Of a stretch of 21,193 nt of DNA, positions 10,901-21,193 are shown piece by piece. Made by a program: the position numbers and the translations under genes. Under the pieces are notes generated by a model. The model was not told where the DNA came from. It saw nothing but the letters and a program-made list of their open reading frames with translations, and searched no databases. Origin of the DNA: Spirogloea muscicola (Eukaryota; Streptophyta; Zygnematophyceae; Spirogloeales; Spirogloeaceae); contig WELB01000083.1 in assembly GCA_009602725.1 (NCBI GenBank), positions 1-21,193 of the forward strand, given 5' to 3'. The first letter of the stretch is position 1; the number at the start of each line of letters is the position of its first letter.

Positions 10901-13302
10901 CGTAAAAGTGACAGGGAGGATGGAGATGAAGGAGACATACCCAAGCCTCTCGATGCAGGAGCTCTTTTGGAGAGGTCGCTGATGGAAGCTAGGAGGGAGG
11001 TCGCTGTAGCAGGTGGCGGGGTACAGGTGGCCCCCTCGAGACTACCCCTTGAGCAACGGCGACCAGTGGGGCCTTTGATCGTAGTTGGGGTCAGGGATGG
11101 GGTTCTCTGGCTTGTTGACAGGTTCGACCCATCCCATCTTTGACATTCTCTTGCCCAGGCAGATCCCTACCTGCTTATCCGTGCCATATAGCCCTGTGCA
11201 GACTTATACCTGGCATGTCAGTGCATGACCGCTCACATTTCAAGAGGCTGTGGAGTCAATCGCTGAAGTTCCTTACCCCGTTTTGGCGGCCTTCTTTGCA
11301 GCTACTTCACTGCACATGCCATAGCATTGTCACACCCTGGCGTGCGGTGTCGCTGCCTGTGCGCCCTTGGCGATGCGGTGGGAGCAGTCAAGTGGGCAAG
11401 CCGCCTCAGCAGAGAGCACCATGATGATCTTGCTCTGTTTCTGGTGGGCATGGGCCATGCCAAGGAGGCATTGCACCTTCCAGGTCTAAGTAGGAGGTTG
11501 GAGGTCCAACTTGCGATACGGAGCAATGACCTCCCCCGGGCACTGCAGTGCTTGGTGGCTATGGCTGAGGGAGGTGTGAAAGCTGCCCCAGCTGCTGCAG
11601 GAGGCGAGGATGCAGATGGACTACTGGCTCTTGTTGCTAATGAGGCCAGGTTATAGTGCTGCCAACTTCAATCTTTTGCGGAGGAGCTCATTTGGCATCA
11701 CAAGACATGGCTAGTCCTTGATTTGCTGTAGATTCATTTCCCTGCTCAGTGCCTTAATCTGTTGCTGTGACTCGAGTAGGCAGGGTGTGCTTTCAAGAGT
11801 GATCAGCAAGCTGGCAGTGAGGCTCGTCAGGTCAATCTCATTGTCATCCTCTTGTGCAGTGCTGCGGAGGCTGTTGCGGGGGTAGCCAAATTTGCAACCG
11901 AATTCTTGGACCTAGTGGATAGAGCTGATGCCACAGCCAATGCGGAAGTCGCCGCTCAGGCTTTGCGGAAGCTTGCTGTTGCGGGGTCTGTGGAGGGGGC
12001 TCTTGAAGCAGAGGAGCAGCGTGGCTTGGCGCTTCGTCTTGCCACTCATGGAGACAATGCACGGCTGCAGGTTGTCAAATTTGCAAATCTGCTTTTGCCT
12101 GAGGGTCCGTGCAAGTCCTTGTAGAGGCCCCAACAAGAAGGGAATTTACTGCCACACAGCCAGTGTCTTGCCACCCTAATGGGGGCTACTTCTGAGTTGC
12201 TGCTCTTGTTTGCCTGGCAAAGTTGCAGGTACAGTGCAAAGCCATGATGGCAGCTGGCCAAGGTCGGGAGGCTGCTCTGGCAGCTGCTTTGCTGGGAGAT
12301 GATAACCTTCTAGAAAGGGCGTGGCAGGAAACTGATATGCTTCCTGAGGCTGCTCTTCACGCACAGGCAAGCATTGCAACCCTTGGAATATGCCTAGAAA
12401 TTCAAGAAGAAATTGTCTGTGTAAAGTCTTTCTGCTAATGAGCATGGAGCTGCTACAGGTGCTGTCTCTTGATACGAACACGCCAGAATCCTGGGGTTCT
12501 GATATGTCAGCTCTTGATGTTCCTATGCCTCCTTACTTCCCTTGTTCAGTTCTTGTCATGTCTTGCAAGAGGATTTGCAAATGTGTTCGGATTGCTGACT
12601 TCAAGAGTCACAGACGTTGTAAACAATGCACGCCTTGATGTGCAACCTGATGGTGAATCTGCACCTCTTCACACATTCTTGTAGGCACATGGAAGGCCGA
12701 CCCTCAAAGGGATACTGCACCAGTGGAATAGGAAACTGAATCGCGAGCAGGCGTCTTTTGGAGCGCAGCGTGCTGTAAAGCTGCCAGGAGGGATGCCACT
12801 GTTGGCACCCATTCAAGCACTTCAGCCCAAGGAAGGAGTGGCATTGGGGGTGCAGACCAGAGCTGCCCTTGGCATTGCCATCTCCCCTCCATCCTCCTCA
12901 GCTGCTCCTGGGGAAGTTGCATCTCAGGCACTTGCACTAACAAATGCAGTAGCGTCCAAAGCGCCCCTTCTGGCTCTTCCCGGTACTGTTCCAAACCCTT
13001 TGTCTCAAGCTCCCCAGTCTGCCCAGACCTTGGGTGCAGTGCCTGCTCCTCCAACCCGTCAAGCGGTCCCCATCACGGAGGCTCCGCCCCAGCTTGTTGG
13101 AGGCCCCTCTGCTCCACGTCAGTCAGCAACACCAACTTTACTGGCCCTTCCTTCACCTCCCTCATCTCAGCAGCTGCCACAGCAGCTCCCTCATCATCAG
13201 CCTCCACTTTCTGAAACAGCAGATATTACTCCAGATGGCGCGTTCCAGCAGCCTACATTAGTCACTAGTCATCTGGGTATCTATCAGCTGGAACAAGCTT
13301 AG
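5000..13302 (+). CDS. TWD40-2: TWD40-2-like subunit of the TPLATE/TSET endocytic adaptor complex (21 exons)
   Basis: Role, from the plant family: TWD40-2 is a beta-prime-COP-like scaffold of the TPLATE (TSET) complex, an adaptor for clathrin-mediated endocytosis at the plasma membrane. Exons read from homology and splice sites: 5000-5134, 5365-5449, 5886-5928, 6024-6275, 6459-6555, 6776-6850, 7097-7186, 7529-7645, 7877-7992, 8107-8212, 8332-8610, 8897-8973, 9253-9586, 9720-9843, 9996-10305, 10421-10622, 10844-11121, 11302-11649, 11860-12070, 12229-12366, 12685-13302. All phases agree, giving about 1,344 residues, near the plant length. Residues 1-340 carry WD-type blades (HPTQPWLVTADEQD; SVKQVKFYDEDVRYW; LVSGGMDGNLVVW; CHSVASWSHPRAPN). 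A second propeller follows to about 880 (YRVSRK; LPQPEWSAWDQTV; RPVGPL). An alpha-solenoid (HPGVRCRCL; AVKWASRL; REHHDDLA) runs to about 1,150, then a Pro/Gln-rich tail. Residues about 545-575 are Ala-rich. Intron 20 is GC-AG. The 3' end may be spliced differently (see the entry at 13303-13460). Confidence 0.95.
5450..5885 (+). other. TWD40-2 intron 2
   Basis: This GT-AG intron (donor GTGAGC) is the longest in the gene at 436 nt. It contains a short CCCTAAA-like stretch at 5561-5595, one exact plant-type telomere unit followed by degenerate ones. No gene is seen within it. Confidence 0.85.
7187..7528 (+). other. TWD40-2 intron 7
   Basis: This 342-nt GT-AG intron (donor GTGTGC, acceptor TTGTGCAG) separates the WD blade ending in NQK from the exon beginning AHDGG. 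No additional feature is recognised in it. Confidence 0.85.
12367..12684 (+). other. TWD40-2 intron 20, GC-AG type
   Basis: The exon ends LHAQ and the next begins AHGRPTLK. Plant homologues read LHAHAHGRPTLK with no insertion, so the junction must fall at 12366/12685. The donor there is CAG|GCAAGC, the usual context of GC donors, and the acceptor is TTGTAG. Using the nearest downstream GT would add about 18 residues with no counterpart in the family. Confidence 0.8.
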
Positions 13303-13460
13303 GTCTGCCTGCTGCCCATCCGTACGTTGACAGACAGGGCAAACAGATGGAGTCCCAAGCCTTAGGCCCACCACAGTATGCCCTTCAGCCAATGGGTACC
13401 TACTCACCAGGCCAACTCCAGCTCCCCCACAGCCCCTACGTCCAGTCCCCCCCTCCCTAG
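13303..13460 (+). CDS. TWD40-2: Probable alternative last exon of TWD40-2
   Basis: If a GT-AG intron is removed from 13118 (donor GTCAGT, the same as intron 6) to 13302 (acceptor AAGCTTAG), the exon ending at 13117 (phase 1) joins 13303 in frame. The tail then reads GGPSAPR, LPAAHPYVDRQGK, MESQALGPPQYALQP, and GTYSPGQLQLPHSPY to a TAG at 13458-13460. The 185-nt intron is of normal size for this gene. The new tail is rich in Pro, Gln and Tyr and looks like real coding sequence. Without the splice the frame stops at 13300-13302. The total would be about 1,335 residues instead of 1,344. Which form is used, or whether both are, cannot be decided here. Confidence 0.55.
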
Positions 13461-14685
13461 CGCCGCTGCCACAAAGCTCAAAGGAAATGAAATCGTGGGA
13501 AACTCAACAGGAGCTTTGACATTGCTCCAGTCACAGCCACCATCTTAGAAGTACGCGCACAGCTTTCCTGCGTGTAGATCTGGCTTGCTGTGGCAAGCAA
13601 TGTGCTATGGGTCCATCAGAGTTTGCTGCTTTCCAAGCAGGTGTATGTCATGATTAACAAAACTGATGCTTTGGGCATTTTGATCTGCCTATCGTTTGTA
13701 CCTATAACATCTGACAAAGTCCACGTGACTGAGCATATATCCTCTGTTGACCAGCAACTCGTTGAGGAAGTGTGGCAGCGAATCTATTTGAGGTGCAAGT
13801 CGACTTCGCTCGCCCGTTGGATGTCGGTGGACCTAAATGGTGATTGTTGTTGGGGTCGGTTGACAAAGTGTTGGTGAATCATGCCACTAGGGTGTGCCCG
13901 CTGGCAGATAAGAGCAGGGCTGCTCATATCTCGAGTAGCAATTTTCCAGTAGAGTTGCAAGAAATGCTGGTCAGTCAATACTGGTGTCATGACATTCTAG
14001 AGAATGTGTCGCTTCAGTGTTAACAGCGTTGCCTATGCTCAATGACGCACGACTTTTTACTTTCTGAAGCAAGAGGTGCACATCTGCAAAAGTTCCTCAA
14101 CAGGACAATTCAGTCTTTTGAGGGATTGTGGCGGACCCAGCGGTAACTGGTTGACAGCGCTTGGTGGAAAATATCATCGTCGATGAAAGGTTGGCACCAG
14201 AAACCGGGCAGATAGGGCATTCCCTGGGGTACATGCCCAAGTTTGAACCTCTTGCAAGCTACACTTGTGGATTACCGAAATACAGGTTGCAAGGTCAGAT
14301 TAAGGCGCAACGGTGGCTGTAGCTGAACCCAGCTGATTCATATTCAGTCAACAGCACTTAGACCACCGATTCAAGAGACTGGGCGGGTGTCGCACTTTTG
14401 GATATCCTCTTCCGTCATTGACCTCCTGCACAATACCGGACCCATTAGCCAAGGCATGGGCGCCTGTGGTGGAGACGGTCTCGGTCTTCTGCAACTGGTC
14501 AGACAACTGGCATGTCTTATGGCAAGGCTGCTTTCCATGCAACAGGTCGTCAAGCCTATGTGTATTGGGCTGTGATAGTCCTCCTTGCTGGCACCTTGCT
14601 GCCCCAGCCCTTGTACACTTTGTCTGAGCTGTATTCCTTGTGTTCTTGTATGGACGCCACTCATCATCAATGTCAGCTGCAAAAG

Positions 14686-14822
14686 GCACTAGAGGACTAC
14701 GCTCACATGAATTTCCAACTAAACATGGTGCGGTTGTCAGAAGATGACTACAAACAGGTGTTTTTACACCGCCTCTGCACATGGATGAACTAGTGGATTG
14801 GACATGGAAGACGAGAGAAGAG
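14686..14822 (+). pseudogene. Weak SWC4/DMAP1-like fragment
   Basis: Positions 14686-14757 read ALEDYAHMNFQLNMVRLSED followed by DYKQ, and are flanked by exon-like AAAAG before and CAG|GTG after. A little further on, 14796-14822 reads DWTWKTREE. In SWC4/DMAP1 proteins of the NuA4/SWR1 chromatin complexes, a DY-aromatic-basic stretch ending in an acidic EEY motif precedes DxxWTxEET by a few residues. The order and spacing fit. However, the two parts are not joinable by the visible splice sites, no other part of the family was found around them, and a TGA follows at about 14829. It could be a decayed fragment or coincidence. Confidence 0.2.
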
Positions 14823-15030
14823 GCATCATGAGAGCGACTTACGAAGATGGACATGGCCCACATGCAGAGCTGGAGTACAAGAGCAAGTGCTGTGGAAGTA
14901 AGAAGTCCGACTACATTATTAGCAAGTAGATGCTGCATAGCTGCAAATCAGCAGCTATATTACGTGTCAACTTCCACACTCGTGGTTTGTCTTTGACATC
15001 AGGGGAAGACGAATTCAAGGATCTGTGAAG

Positions 15031-15035
15031 TTACA
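15031..15035 (-). terminator. Possible polyadenylation signal of the branching enzyme
   Basis: The minus strand reads TGTAA here, the pentamer used near poly(A) sites in many green algae, about 420 nt beyond the stop codon. A pentamer occurs often by chance, so support is weak. No TGTAA was found downstream of TWD40-2 in this interval. Confidence 0.2.
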
Positions 15036-15457
15036 TCTCAAGGTGGAAAAAACGGCAAGCAACATAAATCACCAGCCTTATCAAGTCATGAAGCCACCTC
15101 TATGTGAACAAGCGAGCAGCCAGCATTTTGGGGCCAGTGATAGGAGGACGAGAAACGGCTGCTTGGTCACAGCACAAGGTCGCAGTGGAGGGCGAGACCG
15201 GTTCATCAGAGGGCTTGTAGGGGTGGCCTTTGCATGCATCCATTGGACACTGCAGCTTCTGCCTGTCCGGATGGAGTAGGTTGCGCCCAGAGCTTTCAAC
15301 AAGCATCATGTCGGTGGAAAGGCACAGAGAGCTAAGCTATGTAGTAGGCAGCTTGTGCAGGTGAAAGTCAGCCTAGCTGGCGGGGTACAGCACAGCCAAG
15401 GCCTTGAGGCTCAGCAGAAGCTCAGGGCTTGGGAGCAGAAGTAAGCACTGGACCGCA

Positions 15458-18400
15458 TCAGGCGGCTGGAGCCGCTTCAGGTCCCGTGCCCTTATGTGCG
15501 GAGGTCACCTCGACTGCAGCAGGTGGCAGCGCCCCAGTAGTCCCCAGGGACAGCTCGTCAAAGGCTGGGAGTTGCACTGGCTGCTTCTGATTCTCAGAGG
15601 ACATGTCAAGAGCGTAGACCACAGCAGTCCTTGATGGAGCATAGACCATGAAGTTATGAGGGCGACCGTCATGCCATCCCTCCTGTGCACGGGGTCTCCA
15701 GGCCATCAGAAAACTTAGGCATGCAAAGGCTGCACGCTTGTGTTAGTCATAACCCCTGCTTCACTTCATGCGTCACAACTGTGAACAGACTACCAAGCAA
15801 AGCAGCCGCATACATGCAGCTGTAAAGCTGCAGGAAGACAAGGCTAGTACTTCTCCAAGTGTGCAATGTGTAAATTACCCTGGTAAGGTAGGGAACAGTG
15901 GTGTCAATCCTGCCGAATCCATTGTACTCCTTCTCATCGGTATCCAACACAACCTAATCATACAGTGTACAAATTCCAATTCAACGACTCATCGACCAGG
16001 CCTCAAGATCCAAAATGACGAAGCAGAGAACAGGTACAAGAACAAGTACAGACAAGCATGTGCGCGTGCACAGACCGACTTTACGTGTGTGCACACCTTG
16101 TACTTTCCAGGTGTTAAACAACCCACAGTGTAATCCACAAAGCTTTTCTCCCAGTGAAAGTTGAACACAAAGACAAGGTTGCCCCTCTCAAACACGATGA
16201 CCTTGTCAGTCTCGTCTTTCCTTGACACGTACTGATGAGATGATGACATGAACTGCAAGACAGATGCCATCCACAAATAAGGGGTCATCGTTGATGTTGA
16301 GCTCTTCTTTTGGAATTTAGTAGGATAAAATACCAACATCTGTAGAGCACACGTGCGTCCACACAAGAGCTTGCCAAGTATGGTCCTCGATAATATACAC
16401 TTGAGTTGATCTGTGGACTCACAGTGGACTTTGGTCTTTTACCCAAAATGCAGAGCACAACAATTACAAGAAATTGGCATGACAAGTCCTGACTGCCTGT
16501 GAAAACTGCCACGAAACAAGGATACCAGAAGAGCTACCTTGTGTTCCTCCTCTGTATGTTGCATCGCCTCATCAAATGCCTGCAAGCACTTGTAGCGTAG
16601 GAATGAAGCATCGGCCTGCCACACCAATCTCCAAAAGGTGGTTAGCTTGAGCATCTTCTTGCAGGGCCTCGAGGCCTCCAATAGGCTTGACTCATTGAGC
16701 ACCAAAGCCCCATTCAATATACCATTCAACAAATGCTAGTACCTCCCTGCAACCTGCATCTCGAACTTGCATCTGGAGCAAGGAGGCAGGGAGGCAAATT
16801 CTGTGACAGTAATCAATGTGCCACGTTGAGGAAGCATAAAGCTTGCTTAAGCTGTTCTGGTCTCCAAGTTGCTTGGTACCAGATCAAATCGGCGGCGACA
16901 GAGGTGATAGCTTCCATTGTTTCCAGGTATAAATTTCCCGGCCGGTGTTGTGAAGTCCCATCGAGGGAAGTCGATCCATTCTGCCCAGGACACATGCAAG
17001 GAGCAAACTTCAGACGTGCATGCAAGCTGAGCATATTTGACAAATTCGAGTTGCTACCGACAAGACAGCGGCGATTGTGAATGAGCACGAGCAAAAGTAG
17101 CAGTACCGGGATGCCCAAACTCGTTCCCCATGAAATTCAAGTAGCCATCTCCGCCAAGGCCCATCGTGAGGAGGCGTAGCATCTTGTGAAGAGCCATGCC
17201 TCGCTCAACAACTGGTGTAGAGGGCCCATCCAGTGCCATGAAGTCATACATGTCCTGCAACCAAGAAGTCGGGAACCGAAATCTTTATTTCAGAGCCCTA
17301 GCCAAAGATGAATCATCCCTTAGTGAAGCAGCACTGCCCAGATGGCACAAATACTAGAAGTGCTTGTGCATGGTCCCCTTTTGACGTGATGATGGTGATC
17401 AAGAGAGCAGTCAAAGGCGACCTTGTCCATCAGCCAGAACGCGATAGTCTTATCTCCCACTAGTGCCTGGTCGTGGCTCTCGGCGTATGCTATACATTTC
17501 TCATCAGCACGACGATTCGTCAATGTAAAGACAATGTTGCCCATGTCCCACTGCTCGTCCTGCAACCTGCAGCAACCATAAGCACCTGTGAGCACCATGG
17601 CAGCAGTCAATTCGATGAGGGTGTTAGGACAAGCGGATGCCGGGGGCCCCCCAGGGGGGGACGGGAATGGTGCATGCTCTGGTGGAATTTGCATTGTGGC
17701 AAGCCCAGAGAAAATTATGCCAAGAGCGTACTTGGAGAGAAGCTCAATCCACTTGTCGGCAATGGCCATTTGGAGACGGTAGTCGAAGCCCACTCCTCCT
17801 TCCTGGACTGGCCGCCCCAACGTCGGCATCCCACTCACCTGCACCCTTGTCCTAACGTCACTTTTACGGGAGAAGTGCAATGGTTCTAGAGGCCATGACA
17901 GCCTGAGATTGCAACAGCATCATGGTAGTCCTCCCCAAGCTAGCACTGCCCAGCATAGTCAGGGAGAAACTACCACAGCTTGCGATGCTACTAGCTGAAC
18001 ATTTACTGGCTGAGATCGCGCAGTGATTCCACCTACGTCTTCACCAATGGTAACGGCCGAGGGGAGAAGTTTGTGCACGAGTTCGTTAGCAAGCATGAGG
18101 TAATTGACTGCGTCCACATCGGTGTTCAGGCCGAAATACTCCTTGTAGTTGCCAGTGAAGATCATCTGCAAGCCACAGCAATGCGCACAGTCTTAAAGGC
18201 CAGCGAGCTAGCTCCCCAGCACATCAGGGTACTTCATCTCCTCCAGGAAGCACGGCACAATGCGACAGGAAGGCATCTGACCTGCAAACCGTGATGCGTG
18301 TACATCATCGAGGTGACACCATCGAACCTAAATCCGTCAAATTTGTACTCGTCAATCCACCACCGCAGATTTGAGAGCAAGAAGCGGAGAACCTCCCACT

Positions 18401-21158
18401 CTGCATAATTGAACAAGCGGCTATCCCACATCCAATGGTATCCACGATCTCCAGCATGGAAGTAGTGTGAATTTGTGCCGTCAAACATGTTAAGCCCATC
18501 GAGGACGTTGTTGGAGGCATGACTGTGCAGGACGAGGGCGAGAGATGCGCATAAGCTTTGGTCAAAGCAGTATGAGCGCAACCCGCACCTCTACCAGAGA
18601 ACCCATGTATAGGGTTTCCCTACAAGCTGGCGCAGAGGCTTGACAACGACGTGGACGAATGCAGCTGAACCAGGAGTGCCCTGTCACCCTGCTCCAAAGC
18701 CTTCAAGCAAAGCATCCAGGCATGAAGATCTGATGCGAGGCGTGATAGCAATAAGCTGATACCTGTGCACACAGTCCATCAGGACGAGAAGGCCAAGCTC
18801 GTGTGCGCGGTCCACCAGACTTTTCAGATCGTCAGGAGTCCCACAGCGGCTGCTCACGGCAAAGAAGTTGGTGACATGGTACCTGTGACATCAGACAGTA
18901 CTTTAAATCTGCACTCGGCACCTAAGCAAGGGGACGCAATAAGAAATAGCTTTGTTACCGTACGCAAGGATGACCCAGCAGAGGCTGTGAGGCCCTTTAG
19001 TGGTGTGCGATCGGCGTAGTGCACTTAGCTGGCTGGCTCAGATTCTAAACAGGTGAATGGAAGTAGAGAGAGGACCCCAACACTAAAGCCATGATAGGCC
19101 AGAATGCGCTAAGGAGAGCGGGCGGTGGAGGCCTACCCAAAGCTGCCATAGTACGCATGTTCCTGGATGGCCATCAGCTGCACGGCATTGTAGCCTAGCT
19201 TCGCGATGCGTGGCAAGACGTTGTCACGGAACTCGCAATATGTGCTAATTTTGGGCTCCTGGAGGCACTCGTGCAGAGACGGAGCAGCAGATGTTCCTCA
19301 CTTAGAAACCCACATGACTGTGACTAAGATCGGTACTATCTGGGTCGATATGGTTATTCCTGAGCATCCTAGGCAAGACACTTCTTACTTCACTTGCGCA
19401 CCTACTTCACTTGCGCACCAACAGCTGAGCTGCTTGCATATGACCCTCTTTGCTGCTAAGCATGTATCCTACCGGGCTGCTCATGCCAACATGAGCCTCG
19501 TAGATCCTGAGACCTGCAGGTCGCTCTGGCTGAGGATGCTTGAAATGGTATTGCTCCTGCAAGCAGGTACCCCAGCGTGAGAGATGACATTGTGCATAAG
19601 GCATATGACACCTTACTGCTCTGCCTGCTGGCTCCAGTTCCGCAAACAGATATTACGCTCAAAGGGTCTCTGGAGCTGTGCATTGACAGTGGGCACACGA
19701 TCAACCTGCAAGGCTGACAGGCTCGCCTCCTGCTCACAGAACGGTGAGGCGTGCACGACAGAGTGCAGGTTGCACAGAGGAGCATGCACTGAATGCACAG
19801 AGATTAGCGACGGCGTTAAACCTCAGGGGGGGGGTCATAGTAGATGCCATTATAAGGTATCTCGCCAGGAGCCTGGATGGCAAACTTGATCCAGGCCGGG
19901 ATGGCATCTTTCCGCCCCATGGGCGTGTCCATGTGGATCTATGGGCAGTCCAGGCCACGAGTACAGATGCCTGAGAGACTGATTGTCAAGCTGCCGACTA
20001 GATAGAAAGGTCAAGCCAGCTTCCCCAAACTCGTTGCATCAGCCCGGCAGCCAGCCAGCCAGTAGCATCCCAGGGTGGCCATGGCAAGGAGGCAGAAGGG
20101 CCAAACGAATCAGGGGCACGGTACAGGCTTCGAGCTTCTGTTGAAGCCCAGTACACAGTCTCACCTTGACTCGAGACCCGTGGGGAATAGCAGGCGAGCC
20201 ATCCACGTTGTCCGGAAGCTTGAGCTCCCAAACGCCAAAGTCGTTCTGCATTTGCGTAATGAAAGAGGTCATCAGTCCACGAGCGCACGCGTCTCGCCTC
20301 TTAAATCTGGTCGCCAACGAGGGACAGCATTTGCATGCCACCGTACCCGAGTCAGGGGATGCGCCTCTGGGCTCCAGTTGTTGAAGTCCCCAATCAAAGA
20401 GGCATACTGGATGGCAACGTGCAGCACGTGCGTCAGTTGCAAGCCAGTGCACGCTGCGCTCGAGGCACAGGGTTGATGCCGAGGCGAGACGAGCCAGCCA
20501 CCTACAGCCTCAGTTTTGCTCCTGCCTCTGTGTGAGCGGGGAGAGGGGGGGTTTGTACGATGTTTTGATTGCACTGAAGTACCTTGGCACCAGGAGCCCA
20601 CTCCCGGTACGTGATGCCTTCATCGGTGCGGTTGAAGCCAAACTTCTCATAGCCGCGCGAGAACTGCTCCAGCCCGCCCTCGTGCTTGTCGATGGCCTCC
20701 TTGAGCTTCAGGTACTGTTTGTACCTGAGAGGCGGCGGCCACAGTGGCAGACGAGGGCGTGAGGAAGTAAGGTGGCAGAGGCAGGCTGGGCTTAGGGAGT
20801 TCCCAGCTCCAGGCTGAGGAGCTGAGTGCTGAAGCTGGAGCTGCAGCCAGAGCTGGTCCTGCGCTGGCAGTGGCGGCATCGTGGCCGGCTGCGACACAGC
20901 TCGGCTGCACGAGCAGCTCGCACGAGTGAGAGCGTCGCGCGACAAAGGAGCGCAGGGTCGTGGTTTTGGGGTGAGGGCCAGGCTGGGAGCAAGGGCGCGC
21001 CGAGAGCAGAGTGCGACGAGCGCGGGGGCACAGGGATGAGGCCGCGGCACCTGTACTCGAGGTGCTGCCGGTGCGGCTCCAGGTAGGGGTCCTGCTCGAA
21101 AATGGCATTGCCAGGCAGGACGCTCCCGCGCGCGGCAGCGGGAGGAGCGGCGGCGGCA

Positions 21159-21189
<31 letters not shown>

Positions 21190-21193
21190 GCAC
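15458..21193 (-). CDS. SBE: Starch (1,4-alpha-glucan) branching enzyme, 5' partial
   Basis: GH13 enzyme that cuts an alpha-1,4 glucan and re-attaches it by an alpha-1,6 bond in starch synthesis. Exons, high to low: 21193-21051, 20724-20583, 20406-20347, 20245-20165, 19938-19822, 19556-19473, 19258-19137, 18882-18763, 18522-18282, 18165-18037, 17838-17732, 17566-17422, 17254-17107, 16980-16880, 16615-16538, 16252-16097, 15953-15879, 15682-15458. All introns are GT-AG and in phase, giving 757 residues in the window. CBM48 features: [16 protein letters not shown]. Catalytic regions are intact: DCVHSH (D286), GFRFDGVTS (nucleophile D357), GEDVSG (acid/base E412), AESHDQ (D481). Also present: [30 protein letters not shown] and [15 protein letters not shown]. 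The sequence is closest to plant class-II enzymes. After VVYAL comes an unusual tail of about 49 residues. Exon 1 is Ala-rich and open to the window edge without a Met, so the start and any plastid transit peptide lie outside. Confidence 0.96.
20725..21050 (-). other. Branching enzyme intron 1
   Basis: This 326-nt intron is the longest in the gene. The minus-strand donor is TACAG|GTGCCG and the acceptor TCTCAG|GTACAAACAG. It splits the Arg codon in [13 protein letters not shown]. No other feature is seen. Confidence 0.85.
21121..21190. repeat. GCC/GCG trinucleotide tract in exon 1 of the branching enzyme
   Basis: The + strand shows a run of CGG/GGC triplets at about 21148-21190. On the coding (minus) strand this gives an uninterrupted alanine run followed by PPAAARG, ahead of the conserved [10 protein letters not shown]. 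Such tracts vary in length and could be a coding microsatellite. The window ends inside it. Confidence 0.75.

Larger units (their letters stand above)
13461..15457. other. Region between convergent genes, probably mostly 3' untranslated sequence
   Basis: TWD40-2 ends on the left and the branching enzyme ends on the right, both transcribed inward. No complete gene is recognised. Open frames are short except a 196-codon minus-strand frame (14348-14938) with no family resemblance and no protein-like pattern. The one stretch with a possible protein signal is at 14686-14822. Confidence 0.45.

Noticed and set aside
14348-14938. 196-codon minus-strand frame between the two genes
   Set aside because: There is no family resemblance, the composition is erratic, and it probably lies in 3' untranslated sequence. 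It is not supported as a gene.
18033-18037. Ending branching enzyme exon 10 four bases later (GTA G|GTGGAA)
   Set aside because: That breaks the frame with the next exon. Splicing at GAC|GTAGGT joined to GTGAGTGGG restores the conserved GEDVSGMP.

Overview
The window is nuclear DNA from a plant-lineage organism, most likely a green alga. It holds two intron-rich genes whose reconstructed proteins read like plant proteins: a TPLATE-complex WD40 subunit and a starch branching enzyme. The introns are mostly 100-400 nt, base composition is moderately GC, and GC peaks at both gene starts. The species cannot be fixed from the sequence alone.

Layout. Positions 1-4,999 contain no recognisable protein gene. 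They are a mosaic of repeats: a 1.2-kb element with ~155-bp inverted ends (209-1389), an adjoining 2.9-kb element with ~300-bp inverted ends (1386-4265), a nearly identical 341-bp tandem duplication inside the second element (2006-2688), and a ~65-bp hairpin-bearing module scattered in at least five copies on both strands. A GC-rich leader (about 4,915-4,999) precedes the first gene.

Positions 5,000-13,302 (+) encode a complete TWD40-2 homologue in 21 exons, about 1,344 residues. All exon junctions are phase-consistent. Intron 20 is a GC-AG intron. An alternative last splice (donor 13118, acceptor 13302) would give a different proline/glutamine-rich C-terminus ending at 13460. Positions 13,461-15,457 lie between the two convergent genes. 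They probably carry 3' untranslated sequence plus one short stretch weakly resembling SWC4/DMAP1. Positions 15,458-21,193 (-) encode a class-II-like starch (1,4-alpha-glucan) branching enzyme in 18 visible exons. Its four catalytic regions are intact and its 5' end lies outside the window.

Functionally the two genes are unrelated neighbours: one serves clathrin-mediated endocytosis at the plasma membrane, the other starch synthesis, presumably in the plastid. The least explained part of the window is the left 4.3 kb. It has nested inverted repeats, a shared 13-mer at the inner edges of both repeat pairs, and repeated hairpins, but no transposase.
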